From the NCBI GenBank assembly GCA_021817355.1, contig JAKAVI010000179.1, forward strand, positions 1-23,142: DNA of 23,142 nt. The letters run 5' to 3'. Origin of the DNA: Pseudomonadota bacterium (GTDB lineage: Bacteria > Pseudomonadota > Alphaproteobacteria > Micropepsales > Micropepsaceae). A program made the position numbers and the translations under genes. Positions 15,591-23,142 of the stretch are shown piece by piece; positions within the stretch are counted from its first letter, which is position 1, and the number at the start of each line of letters is the position of its first letter. The notes under the pieces are model-generated. The model ran no database searches. It had not been told where the DNA came from and saw nothing but the letters and a program-made list of their open reading frames with translations.

Positions 15591-17600
15591 TTGACCCGTT
15601 CGCGAACCAGCCCTGCCAAATCTGCCGCCGCTGCTGCAGCAGCCCAATGGATGCAGACGGATCCGGCGCGGGTGGAGGCAGAACTTCGCGCCGTCTTGGC
15701 GAAGGTGCCGGAGGATCCTGACGCACTGCTTGTGCTGGCCGAGGCTTTGCGCAGGCAAGACAGGAGCCATGAGGCGCTGGCAATTCTGGTGCCGCTTGGC
15801 GAGCGCAAGCTTGGTTGGCCCATCCTGCAGCAGGAGCTCGGTCTTGCTTTTCTCGCTCAAGGTGCATGGGCTGCGGCAGCGGCGGCCTTGCGCCGCGCGG
15901 TCGAACTTGACGCCAATCTTGCAGCTGCTTGGCGTGCTTTGGGTGATGCACTTTATGCTTTGGGCCAGCTCGGTGACGCCGATCACGCCTATGAGCGCTT
16001 CGTAAAGGTCGCAGGCACCGATCCGTTGTTCCGCCAGGCCAGTGAAGCCCTGCAGAACACAAGAGCCGACAATGCTGAAAGCCAGCTGCGGTTGCGGCTC
16101 ACGTCTCAGCCCACGGATATTCTGGCAGCGCGGGTTCTCGCCAATATCTGCCGTCAAACCGGCCGTACTGAGGAAGCCGAGCGACTATTATCGGAGGTGG
16201 TAACGCGCGCCCGCTCATACTGGGCGGCACAGCTGGATTACGTCGAAACCCTTTTGTCCCTGCTGAAGTTTCCCCAAGCTCTGGCCCGCATCGAAGAGTT
16301 GCTGCGCGCGCGACCTGCAAACGCAGAGCTCCTGCGGCTGAAATTGCGCGGGCTCGCTGATCTTGGTGACTTCAATGGCGCGAGTGCTGTCGCCCGTCAG
16401 CTCCTGGCGCTCAATCCGGCCGCACCGGGCGCCATGCTGCAGCTGGCCCATCTCCTGCGGGTGACCGGTGAACGCGATGAGGCCATTGATCTCTACAACC
16501 GCGCGATCGCTCGCGATCCTTATTGTGGTGCAGCCTATTTGGGTCTGGCTGGCATGAAGTCCTATCGCTTCACCGAGGTTGAAGTAGATGCGATGAAGCT
16601 TGCCCTGAAAAAGACGGATCTCGACGAGGAAACCTGCCTGTCCTTTCGCTTTGCTCTCGGCCAGGCCCAAGATCAGCTCGGACAGTATGAGGCGGCGTTC
16701 CAGAATTTCGCTATCGGCAATGCCCTCGAACGTATGCGGGTAAGCTTTGACAGCGACGCCATTGACGGCATGGTGGCACGATCCACGCAAACTCTAACCA
16801 GCACGTTCTTCGCCCGCCGCACAAATCAGCCTCAAGCAGATCCCAAACCGGTCTTCATCGTCGGCATGCCCCGGTCCGGCTCGACATTGGTCGAGCAGAT
16901 CCTGGCCAGCCACAGCGATGTTGAGGCTTTGGGGGAGCTGCCCATGCTGTACCACCTTGCCGGCAGGCTGACCGGTGGCAAAGGTGATGCCGCATATCCG
17001 CAGGCAATATGCCAGCCAGACGATGGGCAGTTCGTCGAGCTCGCCGCGAGCTATCTGCGTCAAACCCAGGTCCTCAAAAGAACCTCACGCCGCTGCTTCA
17101 TCGACAAGCTGCCGAATAATTTCCTGCATGTGGGACTCATTCATCTGCTGTTCCCCAAGGCGTCCATCATCGACGTGCGCCGTCACCCCATGGCCTGCGG
17201 ACTGTCAAACTTCATGCACCTGTTCGGCCGCGGCCACGAATTCAGTTACCGTTTGCGCGAGATAGGCCGCTACTACCGCGCCTATGTTGAGCTTATGGCT
17301 CACTATGACACGGTGCTGCCCGGCCGGATTTACCGCGTCATCTATGAGGATCTCGTTGCCGAACCGGAACCGCAAATTCGCGCACTCCTTGCCTACTGCG
17401 GTCTCGACTTTGAGGAGGCCTGCCTGAGCCCACATGCGACGCACCGGCCGATCGTGACGCCCAGTGCCGAACAGGTGCGCCAGCCCATAAGCAAGGATAG
17501 GGGCGAGCACTGGCGGCACTACGAGCCCTGGCTCATGCCCCTGGCAGATGCCCTGGGTCCGGTGCTTGCGGCCTACCCCGCGGTACCGTCGTTCTTCTGA
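15591..17600 (+). CDS. TPR-repeat sulfotransferase, copy 2
   Basis: Paralogue of the gene at 13295, 669 residues, alignable along its whole length with conserved domain order. TPR pairs fill about residues 15-400 (for example PILQQELGLAFLAQGAWAAA), then the Sulfotransfer_3-type domain has GMPRSGSTLVEQILASHS (425-442), DKLPNNFLHVGLIHLLFPKA and DVRRHPMACGLSNFMHLFGR. The N-terminus has an alanine run (AAAAAAAQW) absent from copy 1. PAPS-dependent sulfation of an unknown acceptor is inferred from family. TTG 15591 gives almost the same length and promoter distance as copy 1. The 3' end overlaps intact tlyA by 28 bases, tail to tail. The region between the copies differs more than the coding sequence, and one 41-base stretch (17277-17317) is identical to copy 1. 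Confidence 0.88.
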   Translation: MTRSRTSPAKSAAAAAAAQWMQTDPARVEAELRAVLAKVPEDPDALLVLAEALRRQDRSHEALAILVPLGERKLGWPILQQELGLAFLAQGAWAAAAAALRRAVELDANLAAAWRALGDALYALGQLGDADHAYERFVKVAGTDPLFRQASEALQNTRADNAESQLRLRLTSQPTDILAARVLANICRQTGRTEEAERLLSEVVTRARSYWAAQLDYVETLLSLLKFPQALARIEELLRARPANAELLRLKLRGLADLGDFNGASAVARQLLALNPAAPGAMLQLAHLLRVTGERDEAIDLYNRAIARDPYCGAAYLGLAGMKSYRFTEVEVDAMKLALKKTDLDEETCLSFRFALGQAQDQLGQYEAAFQNFAIGNALERMRVSFDSDAIDGMVARSTQTLTSTFFARRTNQPQADPKPVFIVGMPRSGSTLVEQILASHSDVEALGELPMLYHLAGRLTGGKGDAAYPQAICQPDDGQFVELAASYLRQTQVLKRTSRRCFIDKLPNNFLHVGLIHLLFPKASIIDVRRHPMACGLSNFMHLFGRGHEFSYRLREIGRYYRAYVELMAHYDTVLPGRIYRVIYEDLVAEPEPQIRALLAYCGLDFEEACLSPHATHRPIVTPSAEQVRQPISKDRGEHWRHYEPWLMPLADALGPVLAAYPAVPSFF

Positions 17601-18322
17601 GCGCCCAGAAGGTATTCCCGGTTGCCATCGCCGCCCGCAATCGGGCTTTCGATGAGACCGCGGATCTGCCAGCGCGGCTGTTGCGCAACGAAGAGGGCGA
17701 TGCGTTCGGCTGCAGCAAGACCCTCGGCTGTGTCACGCACAAGCCCGCCGCGGCCGATATGCTCACGGCCAACCTCGAATTGGGGTTTGACCAGGGCAAC
17801 GAGCCAGGCTGTGTCGCCAGCCAGAGTCAGTGCAGGCGGTAATACCAGCGTCAGCGAAATGAAGCTGACGTCCACTACGATGGCCCGTGGCCGACCGACA
17901 TACGAGGCCTCGAGCGCGCGCGCATTGACGCCCTCAAAGACCTCTACCCGCGGATCCGCGGCAAGCGCGGGGTCCATTTGCCCGTGGCCCACATCAATCG
18001 CTGTGACCTGTTTGGCGCCGCGCTCGAGCAGCACCTGGGTGAAGCCGCCAGTGGAGGCACCGATATCGAGGCAGCGAAGCTGTGCCGGCGAAAAGCCAAA
18101 ATGATCAAGCGCCGCGATGAGCTTGAGTGCGCCACGCGAGACATAGGGATGAGCCGGGGTGTAGCCGACCAGGGCGCCATCCCTGAGGCGTTGCGCGGGG
18201 CGCCGCAGCACCACGCCATCAACGCTCACCTTGCCAGCGCGGATCGCTCCTTGCGCTTCGGCACGGCTCTTGGCATAGCCGTGATCAACCAGAAAGCGAT
18301 CCGCCCGCGTCCCACCGCTCAC
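17573..18322 (-). CDS. tlyA: TlyA-family RNA 2'-O-methyltransferase (S4 + FtsJ domains)
   Basis: Protein of 249 residues. The N-terminal S4 RNA-binding domain (about 4-60, [31 protein letters not shown]) is followed by YVSRGALKL (60-68) and a Rossmann methyltransferase domain with SAM motif [16 protein letters not shown] (84-99), VVDVSFISL and [20 protein letters not shown]. TlyA proteins 2'-O-methylate cytidines in 16S and/or 23S rRNA, and some are called hemolysins historically. Start GTG 18322 overlaps the dxs stop as GTGA (18319-18322), so it is translationally coupled as the last gene of the xseB-ispA-dxs run. It ends inside the 3' end of the convergent sulfotransferase gene. Intact and of normal length. 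Confidence 0.93.
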   Translation of the reverse strand: MSGGTRADRFLVDHGYAKSRAEAQGAIRAGKVSVDGVVLRRPAQRLRDGALVGYTPAHPYVSRGALKLIAALDHFGFSPAQLRCLDIGASTGGFTQVLLERGAKQVTAIDVGHGQMDPALAADPRVEVFEGVNARALEASYVGRPRAIVVDVSFISLTLVLPPALTLAGDTAWLVALVKPQFEVGREHIGRGGLVRDTAEGLAAAERIALFVAQQPRWQIRGLIESPIAGGDGNREYLLGAQKNDGTAG

Positions 18323-20235
18323 GCGATTGCGGCAGCTTCCTGCTCGCGTCCCAGAGCCCCCAATGCCATGGCGACGATGGCCTTGGCATCAAGGCCTGCT
18401 GCCGCATACATCCTTTCGGGGGTGTCCTGGTCAATATAGCGATCCGGCAGGGTCATCGGCCGGAGCTTCAGGCCACGATCAAGCAGGCCATCCAGCGCCA
18501 GAAATTGCATGACCTGGGCGGCGAAGCCGCCGATGGCGCCTTCCTCGATGGTGATCAGCACTTCGTGTTCGCGGGCCAGACGTCGGATGAGATCGGTATC
18601 GAGAGGTTTGGCAAAGCGGGCATCTGCGATGGTGGCCGAAAGACCGTAATGCGCCAGCTTCTCGCCAGCCAAAAGGCACTGCTCGAGACGGGCACCGAAA
18701 CTGAGGATGGCAATGGAGTTGCCTTCGCTGATGATCCGTCCCTTGCCGATCTGGAGTGCCGTGCCGATAGGCGGACGTTCCAGGCCAAGGCCTTCACCAC
18801 GGGGATAGCGCAGCGCGCTGGGCCGATCATTGATCTGGACCGCCGTTGCCACCATGTGCATGAGTTCGACTTCATCACTTGGCGCCATCAGCACGAAGCC
18901 CGGCAGGGTGCCAAGATAGGCAATGTCGAACGCGCCCGCATGGGTTGGACCATCGGCGCCCACAAGTCCTGCGCGATCCATGGCAAAGCGCACCGGAAGA
19001 CCCTGGATGGCGACATCGTGCACCACCTGATCGTATCCGCGCTGCAGAAATGTCGAATAGATCGCGCAGAACGGCTTCATGCCATCGGCCGCCATGCCGG
19101 CTGCGAAGGTCACCGCATGTTGTTCAGCGATGCCAACATCAAAGGTGCGCTTGGGAAAGGACTTGCCAAAAATATCGACACCGGTCCCGGAGGGCATCGC
19201 TGCGGTGATCGCCACGATGCGGGAATCCTGTTCGGCATGCTTGACGAGTTCCTGGCCGAAGACGTTCTGGTAACTCGGCGCCTTGGCGTTGGACTTCTTC
19301 TGCTCACCGGTGAGGACGTTGAACTTGTTGACACCGTGATACTTGTCGGCAGCGGACTCAGCCGGCGCGTAACCTTTACCCTTTTTGGTCACGACATGGA
19401 TCAGCACCGGGCCATTCTTGCTGTCACGCACATTCTCGAGCACCGGAATGAGATGTTCGAGGTTGTGTCCGTCGATCGGACCCACATAGTAGAAACCCAG
19501 CTCCTCGAACAGCGTGCCGCCCATGGCGATGCCGCGGGCATATTCCTCGGCGCGCTTGGCGGTCAGCTCGACGGGCTTGGGCAGCCAGTGGGCGATGCGC
19601 TTGCCGAATTCGCGCAACTCACGATAGGGCCGGCTTGAAACCAGCCGTGCCAGATAGGCGCTCATCGCCCCTACCGGAGGGGCGATTGACATGTCATTGT
19701 CATTGAGAATGACGATGAGACGGGCATCCGTCGCCCCGGCATTGTTCATGGCCTCGTAGGCCATGCCTGCGCTCATGGCGCCATCGCCGATCACCGCGAT
19801 GACATTGCGATCCTCGTTCTTCAGATCCCGTGCCACGGCAAAGCCGAGACCGGCAGAAATCGACGTTGAGGAATGGGCGGCGCCGAAGGGGTCATATTCG
19901 CTCTCGGCGCGCTTGGTGAATCCGGAAAGGCCTCCGCCTTGGCGCAACGTGCGAATGCGGTCCCGGCGGCCGGTGAGAATCTTGTGCGGATAGGCCTGAT
20001 GGCCGACATCCCAGATCAGTTTATCATCCGGGGTATTGAAGATGTAGTGAAGCGCCACTGTAAGTTCGACCACACCCAGACCGGCACCCAGATGGCCACC
20101 GGTCACCGATACCGCATCGATGGTTTCCTGGCGCAGTTCGTCGGCGAGTTGGCGAAGCTCCTCGCGCTTCAGCGCACGCAAGTCCGAAGGTATGCGCACG
20201 CGGTCAAGAAGAGGCGTCTTGCTCGGCACTGTCAT
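18319..20235 (-). CDS. dxs: 1-deoxy-D-xylulose-5-phosphate synthase Dxs
   Basis: Thiamine-diphosphate enzyme of 638 residues that condenses pyruvate and glyceraldehyde-3-phosphate, the first step of the MEP isoprenoid pathway. Key features are [19 protein letters not shown] (47-65; catalytic-region H48), [18 protein letters not shown] (75-92), the TPP/Mg motif [16 protein letters not shown] (150-165), and the transketolase-like central domain with [17 protein letters not shown] and [20 protein letters not shown] 20235 has AAGGAG seven bases upstream. It follows the ispA-type gene by 22 bases and overlaps tlyA by four. Nothing is missing, so the MEP pathway is presumably active even though the neighbouring prenyl synthase homologue looks inactive. 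Confidence 0.97.
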   Translation of the reverse strand: MTVPSKTPLLDRVRIPSDLRALKREELRQLADELRQETIDAVSVTGGHLGAGLGVVELTVALHYIFNTPDDKLIWDVGHQAYPHKILTGRRDRIRTLRQGGGLSGFTKRAESEYDPFGAAHSSTSISAGLGFAVARDLKNEDRNVIAVIGDGAMSAGMAYEAMNNAGATDARLIVILNDNDMSIAPPVGAMSAYLARLVSSRPYRELREFGKRIAHWLPKPVELTAKRAEEYARGIAMGGTLFEELGFYYVGPIDGHNLEHLIPVLENVRDSKNGPVLIHVVTKKGKGYAPAESAADKYHGVNKFNVLTGEQKKSNAKAPSYQNVFGQELVKHAEQDSRIVAITAAMPSGTGVDIFGKSFPKRTFDVGIAEQHAVTFAAGMAADGMKPFCAIYSTFLQRGYDQVVHDVAIQGLPVRFAMDRAGLVGADGPTHAGAFDIAYLGTLPGFVLMAPSDEVELMHMVATAVQINDRPSALRYPRGEGLGLERPPIGTALQIGKGRIISEGNSIAILSFGARLEQCLLAGEKLAHYGLSATIADARFAKPLDTDLIRRLAREHEVLITIEEGAIGGFAAQVMQFLALDGLLDRGLKLRPMTLPDRYIDQDTPERMYAAAGLDAKAIVAMALGALGREQEAAAIA

Positions 20236-20257
20236 TCAAGCACTCCTTACCACCGCC

Positions 20258-21076
20258 TTAGTCGCGCGCTGTTACCGCAAATCTTGCGGCTGCGCGCAAA
20301 AGGTCGGCCTTTTCATCGAACAAATCAAGGTGATGCACGGCTTGCTCGGCAAGCGCGGCGCCATGCGCCTCAGCCCGTGCGAGGCCAAGGGCGGCAATGA
20401 CGCTCTGCCCTGCTGGTGAAGCGGGGTCGGCCAGATCTGTGGCCATGGCGAGGGCCAGGCCGACATCTTGTCCGTATGCGGATAATGCATGGCGCGCCGA
20501 AGGTGACGCCTTGGCCAGAAGCGGCCCGGCCTCACAGCAAAAGCCTATCAACGCCGCCATGCGCATGCGCTGGCGGCGGCTGATCTGGGGCAACGAGTAC
20601 GCGTCAGCGCGGGTTCCCGCCATCAGCTCGGCGCTTTGGCCGCCCAGAAGCCCGGCATGGCCGGCGCACTGGGCAAGACGCGCCATGGCTTCGGCGCGCA
20701 GAAAAGGGTCTGTCATGGCCTCGGCGGAGCCCAGAAGGGCAAAGGCTTCGGCCATGAGGCCCTCGCCGGTGAAGAGCGTCAGCGGGACGGCCGGGGTTGT
20801 GGCGAGGCCACTGGCGGCGGCGACGCATTCCACGGCGGCACAAACGCGCCCCAGAGGCTGGCGGTCGACGCCGAACAGCCGGCCGCTCTGTAGTACAAAA
20901 AATGCCCGCAGGCCCCGGTCCTGGATAAGAACCGCCGCCCGCATGGCCTCAATCAGTGCGCTTTGTGGTCCAGCAGGCTGCGGCAGCAAAGCCGTGAGCG
21001 TGCGTCCAGCGAAGCTCGCCGCTTCCTGCAACGCCGGTCCGATCATGGCGCTGGGCGCCTGCGGCTCTGTGCTCAT
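20258..21076 (-). CDS. IspA-like polyprenyl synthase homologue lacking catalytic motifs (probable pseudoenzyme)
   Basis: Protein of 272 residues in the place of farnesyl diphosphate synthase (between xseB and dxs), with its recognisable framework: LRAFFVLQSGRLFGVDRQPL, AAVECVAAASGL, EAFALLGSAEA, LLGGQSAELMAGTRA, SRRQRMRMAALIGF and AYGQDVGLALAM. But the first aspartate-rich motif that follows AAVEC in IspA (DDLPAMDDDD in E. coli) is deleted, with about 18 residues missing. The second (DDILD) reads ATDLADP. The diphosphate-binding GGKRLRP reads QDRGLRA, and the conserved KTG of the substrate site reads RMA. Mg-prenyl diphosphate binding therefore looks impossible. The frame is unbroken and codon use is normal. 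ATG 21076 is preferred over TTG 21079. It may be a regulatory or partner subunit, or a gene under relaxed constraint. FPP must come from another gene. Confidence 0.75.
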   Translation of the reverse strand: MSTEPQAPSAMIGPALQEAASFAGRTLTALLPQPAGPQSALIEAMRAAVLIQDRGLRAFFVLQSGRLFGVDRQPLGRVCAAVECVAAASGLATTPAVPLTLFTGEGLMAEAFALLGSAEAMTDPFLRAEAMARLAQCAGHAGLLGGQSAELMAGTRADAYSLPQISRRQRMRMAALIGFCCEAGPLLAKASPSARHALSAYGQDVGLALAMATDLADPASPAGQSVIAALGLARAEAHGAALAEQAVHHLDLFDEKADLLRAAARFAVTARD

Positions 21077-21124
21077 CAATACTGTCCCGAAAAGTCCAGC
21101 TTCGGCGCTTGCGTCCGGATTGGC

Positions 21125-21385
21125 TTAGGAAAGATCCAAGGGCTCGAGGCCGCTTGCGCCCTTGGGCCCGGCCACCACTTTTTCCAGCCGTGTCTCGGCT
21201 GCCTTGAGTTTGGCCTCACAATGGCTTTTGAGCTTCTGCCCACGCTCGTAAAGCGCAATCGAGTCCTCGAGGTCGACATTTCCTTGCTCAAGGCGTCCGA
21301 CGATCTCCTCCAGTTCCCGCAAGGCAGCCTCAAAGCTGAGTTCCTCGATTGGCTTGGGAGCTGATTTGGACGGGGCGGCGGCCAT
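21125..21385 (-). CDS. xseB: exodeoxyribonuclease VII small subunit XseB
   Basis: Protein of 86 residues, typical XseB length, that joins XseA to form exonuclease VII, which degrades single-stranded DNA. The central segment LSFEAALRELEEIVGRLEQG then NVDLEDSIALYERGQKLKSH is the family signature, two coiled helices, followed by CEAKLKAAETRLEKVV. The start is ATG 21385; TTG 21391 would add two residues. It lies 49 bases before the ispA-type gene and 23 bases after the HDAC-like gene on the same strand, the usual alphaproteobacterial order. xseA is not in the window. Confidence 0.93.
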   Translation of the reverse strand: MAAAPSKSAPKPIEELSFEAALRELEEIVGRLEQGNVDLEDSIALYERGQKLKSHCEAKLKAAETRLEKVVAGPKGASGLEPLDLS

Positions 21386-21408
21386 GGCCAAGGTCTTTCT
21401 GTTGCATC

Positions 21409-22353
21409 TCAGGGCCGGCCCATCAGGGCCTCCACATGGGCGGCCGCTGATTGTGCCAGCGCGGCGAGGTCATAACCGCCTTCCAGCGTCGACACAACGC
21501 GCCCGTCGCAAACTGTCTCGGCGAGGGTGCAGGTTTCCCGGGTAAGCCAAGCGAAGTCATTGGCGCAAAAGCGTAAATCGGCAAGCGGATCAGCCCAGTG
21601 GCCGTCGAAGCCGGCGGACAGCAGCACGATCTGGGGAGAAAACCGCTCAAGTGCCGGAAGGATTTTCTCGGCATAGGCCTGGCGCAGGGCTTTGCCATCC
21701 GAGCCGGGGGCAAGCGGGACATTGACGATATTGTCGGCCGGGCCCGCGTCATCGGCACTGCCGCTGCCGGGGTAGAGCGGCCACTGATGGGTGGAACCAT
21801 AGAAAAATTCCGGATCAGACTGGGCGATCTGCTGGCTGCCATTGCCATGGTGGACGTCAAAATCGAGCACCGCGACGCGACGCAGGCCGTAGGCCGCGCG
21901 CGCGTGCAGTGCCCCTACCGCGATATTGTTAAAGAAGCAGAAGCCCATCGCCCGCGCGCGCTCGGCATGATGGCCGGGCGGACGTACCGCACAGAAGGCG
22001 TTACGGGCCTTGGCGCTCATCACAAGATCAACGGCATTGATGACCGCCCCGGCGGCCATCCGTGCCGCCTCCGCCGTGCCAGCGCTCATGATGGTGTCGG
22101 CATCGAGGGAGAGATACCTCTCGGCGCGGGCCTTTTGCGCCCAGGGCCCGAGAATGGCGTCCACGAGTTCGGGGCTGTGTACCCTCTTCAGGGCCTCAGG
22201 GCTCGCAGGTTCGGCCTCCGTTCGCATCAAATATTGAAAGGGTTCGCCCTCCAGTGACCGCAGCACTGCCCGCAGCCGGTCCGCGCATTCGGGGTGACCT
22301 GGCGGGGTATCGTGGCCAAGACAGGCCGCACTGGAGAGCAAAACCGTGGTCAC
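21409..22353 (-). CDS. histone deacetylase-family (HDAC-like/AcuC) zinc amidohydrolase
   Basis: Zinc-dependent amidohydrolase of 314 residues. The active site is intact: RPPGHHA (124-130, H128/H129), DFDVHHGNG (164-172) with zinc ligands D166 and H168, third ligand D250 in LSAGFDGH, and the transition-state tyrosine Y294 in EGGYDLAA. Bacterial members remove acetyl or other acyl groups from polyamines, lysines or small amides. The substrate of this copy cannot be told from sequence. The start is GTG 22353, with AGGTG about nine bases upstream. It is the first gene of the run to xseB, ispA-like, dxs and tlyA. HDAC-like genes next to xseB recur in alphaproteobacteria. A perfect inverted repeat lies 20 bases upstream of the start. 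Confidence 0.92.
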   Translation of the reverse strand: MTTVLLSSAACLGHDTPPGHPECADRLRAVLRSLEGEPFQYLMRTEAEPASPEALKRVHSPELVDAILGPWAQKARAERYLSLDADTIMSAGTAEAARMAAGAVINAVDLVMSAKARNAFCAVRPPGHHAERARAMGFCFFNNIAVGALHARAAYGLRRVAVLDFDVHHGNGSQQIAQSDPEFFYGSTHQWPLYPGSGSADDAGPADNIVNVPLAPGSDGKALRQAYAEKILPALERFSPQIVLLSAGFDGHWADPLADLRFCANDFAWLTRETCTLAETVCDGRVVSTLEGGYDLAALAQSAAAHVEALMGRP

Positions 22354-22372
22354 AAGCGGACACCTTCACTAT

Positions 22373-22389
22373 GCGCCAGAAGCTGGCGC
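22373..22389. repeat. inverted repeat GCGCCAG-AAG-CTGGCGC upstream of the HDAC-like gene
   Basis: Perfect 7-base arms with a 3-base loop, ending 20 bases before GTG 22353. In the transcript it would be a strong hairpin near the ribosome site; on DNA it could be an operator. No T run follows in either direction, so it is not a standard terminator. Confidence 0.5.
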
Positions 22390-22556
22390 GATGCAGATTG
22401 GCAACACTCGGGCAGGACCCTAGCGCGGATCTGAAAGGCCCGGAAGCCAGCGCCGGGGGCGAGCCAGCCTGCCCCTCAACCTCTCTATCTGCATAGGCAA
22501 TAGCGCCACGGCCCAGGACCTTGGGTTATAATCGTGCGGCCAAGGAGGTCTCGAGT

Positions 22557-22643
22557 TTGCGATCATGCCGAGGCTTCACGAAAATGATGCAGAAAAGCCA
22601 CAGAACCATCGGGAAACACAACGCTTTTGTGAATCGGTTTTGA
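22557..22643 (+). CDS. possible 28-codon leader peptide before the TonB-receptor gene
   Basis: A near-perfect ribosome site (AAGGAGGT, 22542-22549) lies seven bases before TTG 22557. The frame then encodes 28 residues, rich in Arg, Lys and His (LRSCRGFTKMMQKSHRTIGK then HNAFVNRF), and stops with TGA at 22641. A TATAAT box at 22527-22532 stands ten bases ahead of the ribosome site, without a clear -35. The stop overlaps the possible -35 (TTGACC) of the receptor gene. No similarity is recognised, and only the signals support it. Confidence 0.2.
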   Translation: MRSCRGFTKMMQKSHRTIGKHNAFVNRF

Positions 22644-22668
22644 CCCGTTCCCTCCTCTCTCTTAGCTT
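22640..22668 (+). promoter_or_regulatory. possible promoter of the TonB-dependent receptor gene
   Basis: TTGACC (22640-22645), a 17-base pyrimidine-rich spacer, then TAGCTT (22663-22668). Start of transcription would be near 22675, leaving a leader of about 100 bases before GTG 22774 that includes the partial hairpin TGCC-ATCAA-GGCA. Confidence 0.35.
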
Positions 22669-22773
22669 CGCCGCGAAGCGGACACCCTGCGTACAAAAGA
22701 CGTGGGGTCGACTGCCATCAAGGCAGAGTCCGTGGTGGCCGTCGTCGTTACGACAGAACCAAGGGGGTTCCAC

Positions 22774-23142
22774 GTGCATCAAGAACTTAAAAGTCGCGCT
22801 CTGCGGCGCAGCCTGCTCCTCGGAGCGGCATCTGTGGCTGCGATTTGCCTGAGCGGCACTGCGTTCGCGCAGAGCTCGTCCAGCAGCCAAAGCGGCAGTT
22901 CCAATCAATCGTCCAGCAATGTCGAATCCGTCATCGTCACGGGTTCGCTCATTCCAACCACCAACCTGACGACCACGAGTCCGGTGACCGAGCTTTCGTC
23001 ACAGGAAATTAAGACATCGGGCGTGACCCGTATCGAAGACCTCGTCACCCAGCTGCCGCAGGCTTTCGCGGCGCAGAACTCCACGGTGTCGAACGGTGCG
23101 ACCGGCACGGCGACGGTCAGCCTGCGTAACCTCGGTTCATCC
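22774..23142 (+). CDS. TonB-dependent receptor (N-terminal part, runs off the window)
   Basis: The first 123 codons of an outer-membrane receptor that imports a ligand using energy from TonB-ExbBD. Start GTG 22774 has AGGGGG seven bases upstream. The N-terminus is a signal peptide: HQELKSRALRRS, hydrophobic LLLGAASVAAICLSGTAFAQ with cleavage after AFA. Then comes a Ser/Gln/Asn-rich linker (about 36-50) and the plug domain with VESVIVTGSLIPTTNLTTTS, EIKTSGVTRIEDLVTQLPQA and TATVSLRNLGSS. This serine-rich linker followed by IVTGS is characteristic of the receptors abundant in Caulobacterales- and sphingomonad-like bacteria. The ligand is unknown, and no transporter or regulator is visible before the window ends. 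Confidence 0.9.
   Translation, partial: MHQELKSRALRRSLLLGAASVAAICLSGTAFAQSSSSSQSGSSNQSSSNVESVIVTGSLIPTTNLTTTSPVTELSSQEIKTSGVTRIEDLVTQLPQAFAAQNSTVSNGATGTATVSLRNLGSS

Larger units (their letters stand above)
22354..22773. other. 420-base divergent gap between the HDAC-like and TonB-receptor genes
   Basis: Contains the hairpin at 22373-22389 near the HDAC start, a TATAAT box at 22527-22532, a good ribosome site (AAGGAGGT, 22542-22549) before a possible 28-codon ORF (22557-22643), a possible promoter pair at 22640-22668, and a small hairpin GCTTCG-CCG-CGAAGC at 22665-22679. No tRNA or known riboswitch was recognised. Confidence 0.55.

Noticed and set aside
18505..19638. Plus-strand frame of 377 codons opposite dxs
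   Set aside because: Antisense shadow of a highly conserved gene. It has no domain and no ribosome site.
1..23142. CRISPR array, tRNA or rRNA genes, insertion sequences, prophage
   Set aside because: No regularly spaced repeats, no cloverleaf-like or rRNA sequence, and no transposase or integrase was found on either strand.

Overview
The window is about 23 kb of gene-dense, GC-rich bacterial chromosome. It looks alphaproteobacterial: fabI is followed by aroC, there is an MctP-type symporter with its DUF3311 partner, and an HDAC-like gene, xseB, an ispA-type gene, dxs and tlyA form one run. A TonB-dependent receptor starts at the right edge. The mix suggests a Caulobacterales-, Micropepsales- or Rhizomicrobium-like lineage, but this is inferred from gene content and family resemblance only.

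Layout. The left edge (1-119, minus) holds the start of what looks like an OlsB/hemolysin-type GNAT acyltransferase. Next is an AmpG-family muropeptide permease (minus), a 644-base divergent gap, a lone pstB phosphate ATPase gene (plus), and a convergent monocarboxylate symporter with its small membrane partner (minus). A small anchored protein of unknown function (plus), an XRE regulator (minus), a sterol-desaturase-family membrane hydroxylase (plus), fabI and aroC follow. Then come a NIPSNAP gene and a divergent ArsR-type regulator, a SAM methyltransferase, and a RlmD/TrmA-type RNA methyltransferase (both minus).

From 13.2 to 17.6 kb two paralogous TPR-sulfotransferase genes lie head to tail on the plus strand. 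They are placed between the rlmD-type gene and tlyA, two RNA-modification genes that often sit together. The piece between the copies contains a decayed second copy of the 3' end of tlyA. This shows that the pair arose by tandem duplication of a segment covering promoter, sulfotransferase gene and tlyA tail.

From 22.35 kb back to 17.57 kb is a tight minus-strand operon: HDAC-like amidohydrolase, xseB, an ispA-position gene, dxs and tlyA. The ispA-position protein keeps the prenyl-synthase framework, but both aspartate-rich catalytic motifs and several diphosphate-binding residues are gone, so it looks like a pseudoenzyme beside an apparently intact dxs. The last 420 bases before the TonB-dependent receptor hold a hairpin, promoter-like elements and a possible 28-codon leader peptide.

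The strongest observations are (1) the catalytic-motif-less IspA homologue in a conserved isoprenoid operon, and (2) the duplicated TPR-sulfotransferase locus with its tlyA stub. Smaller ones are the pstB gene without pstSCA or phoU, a 10-bp-period direct repeat next to the XRE regulator, and an inverted repeat between the ArsR and NIPSNAP genes.
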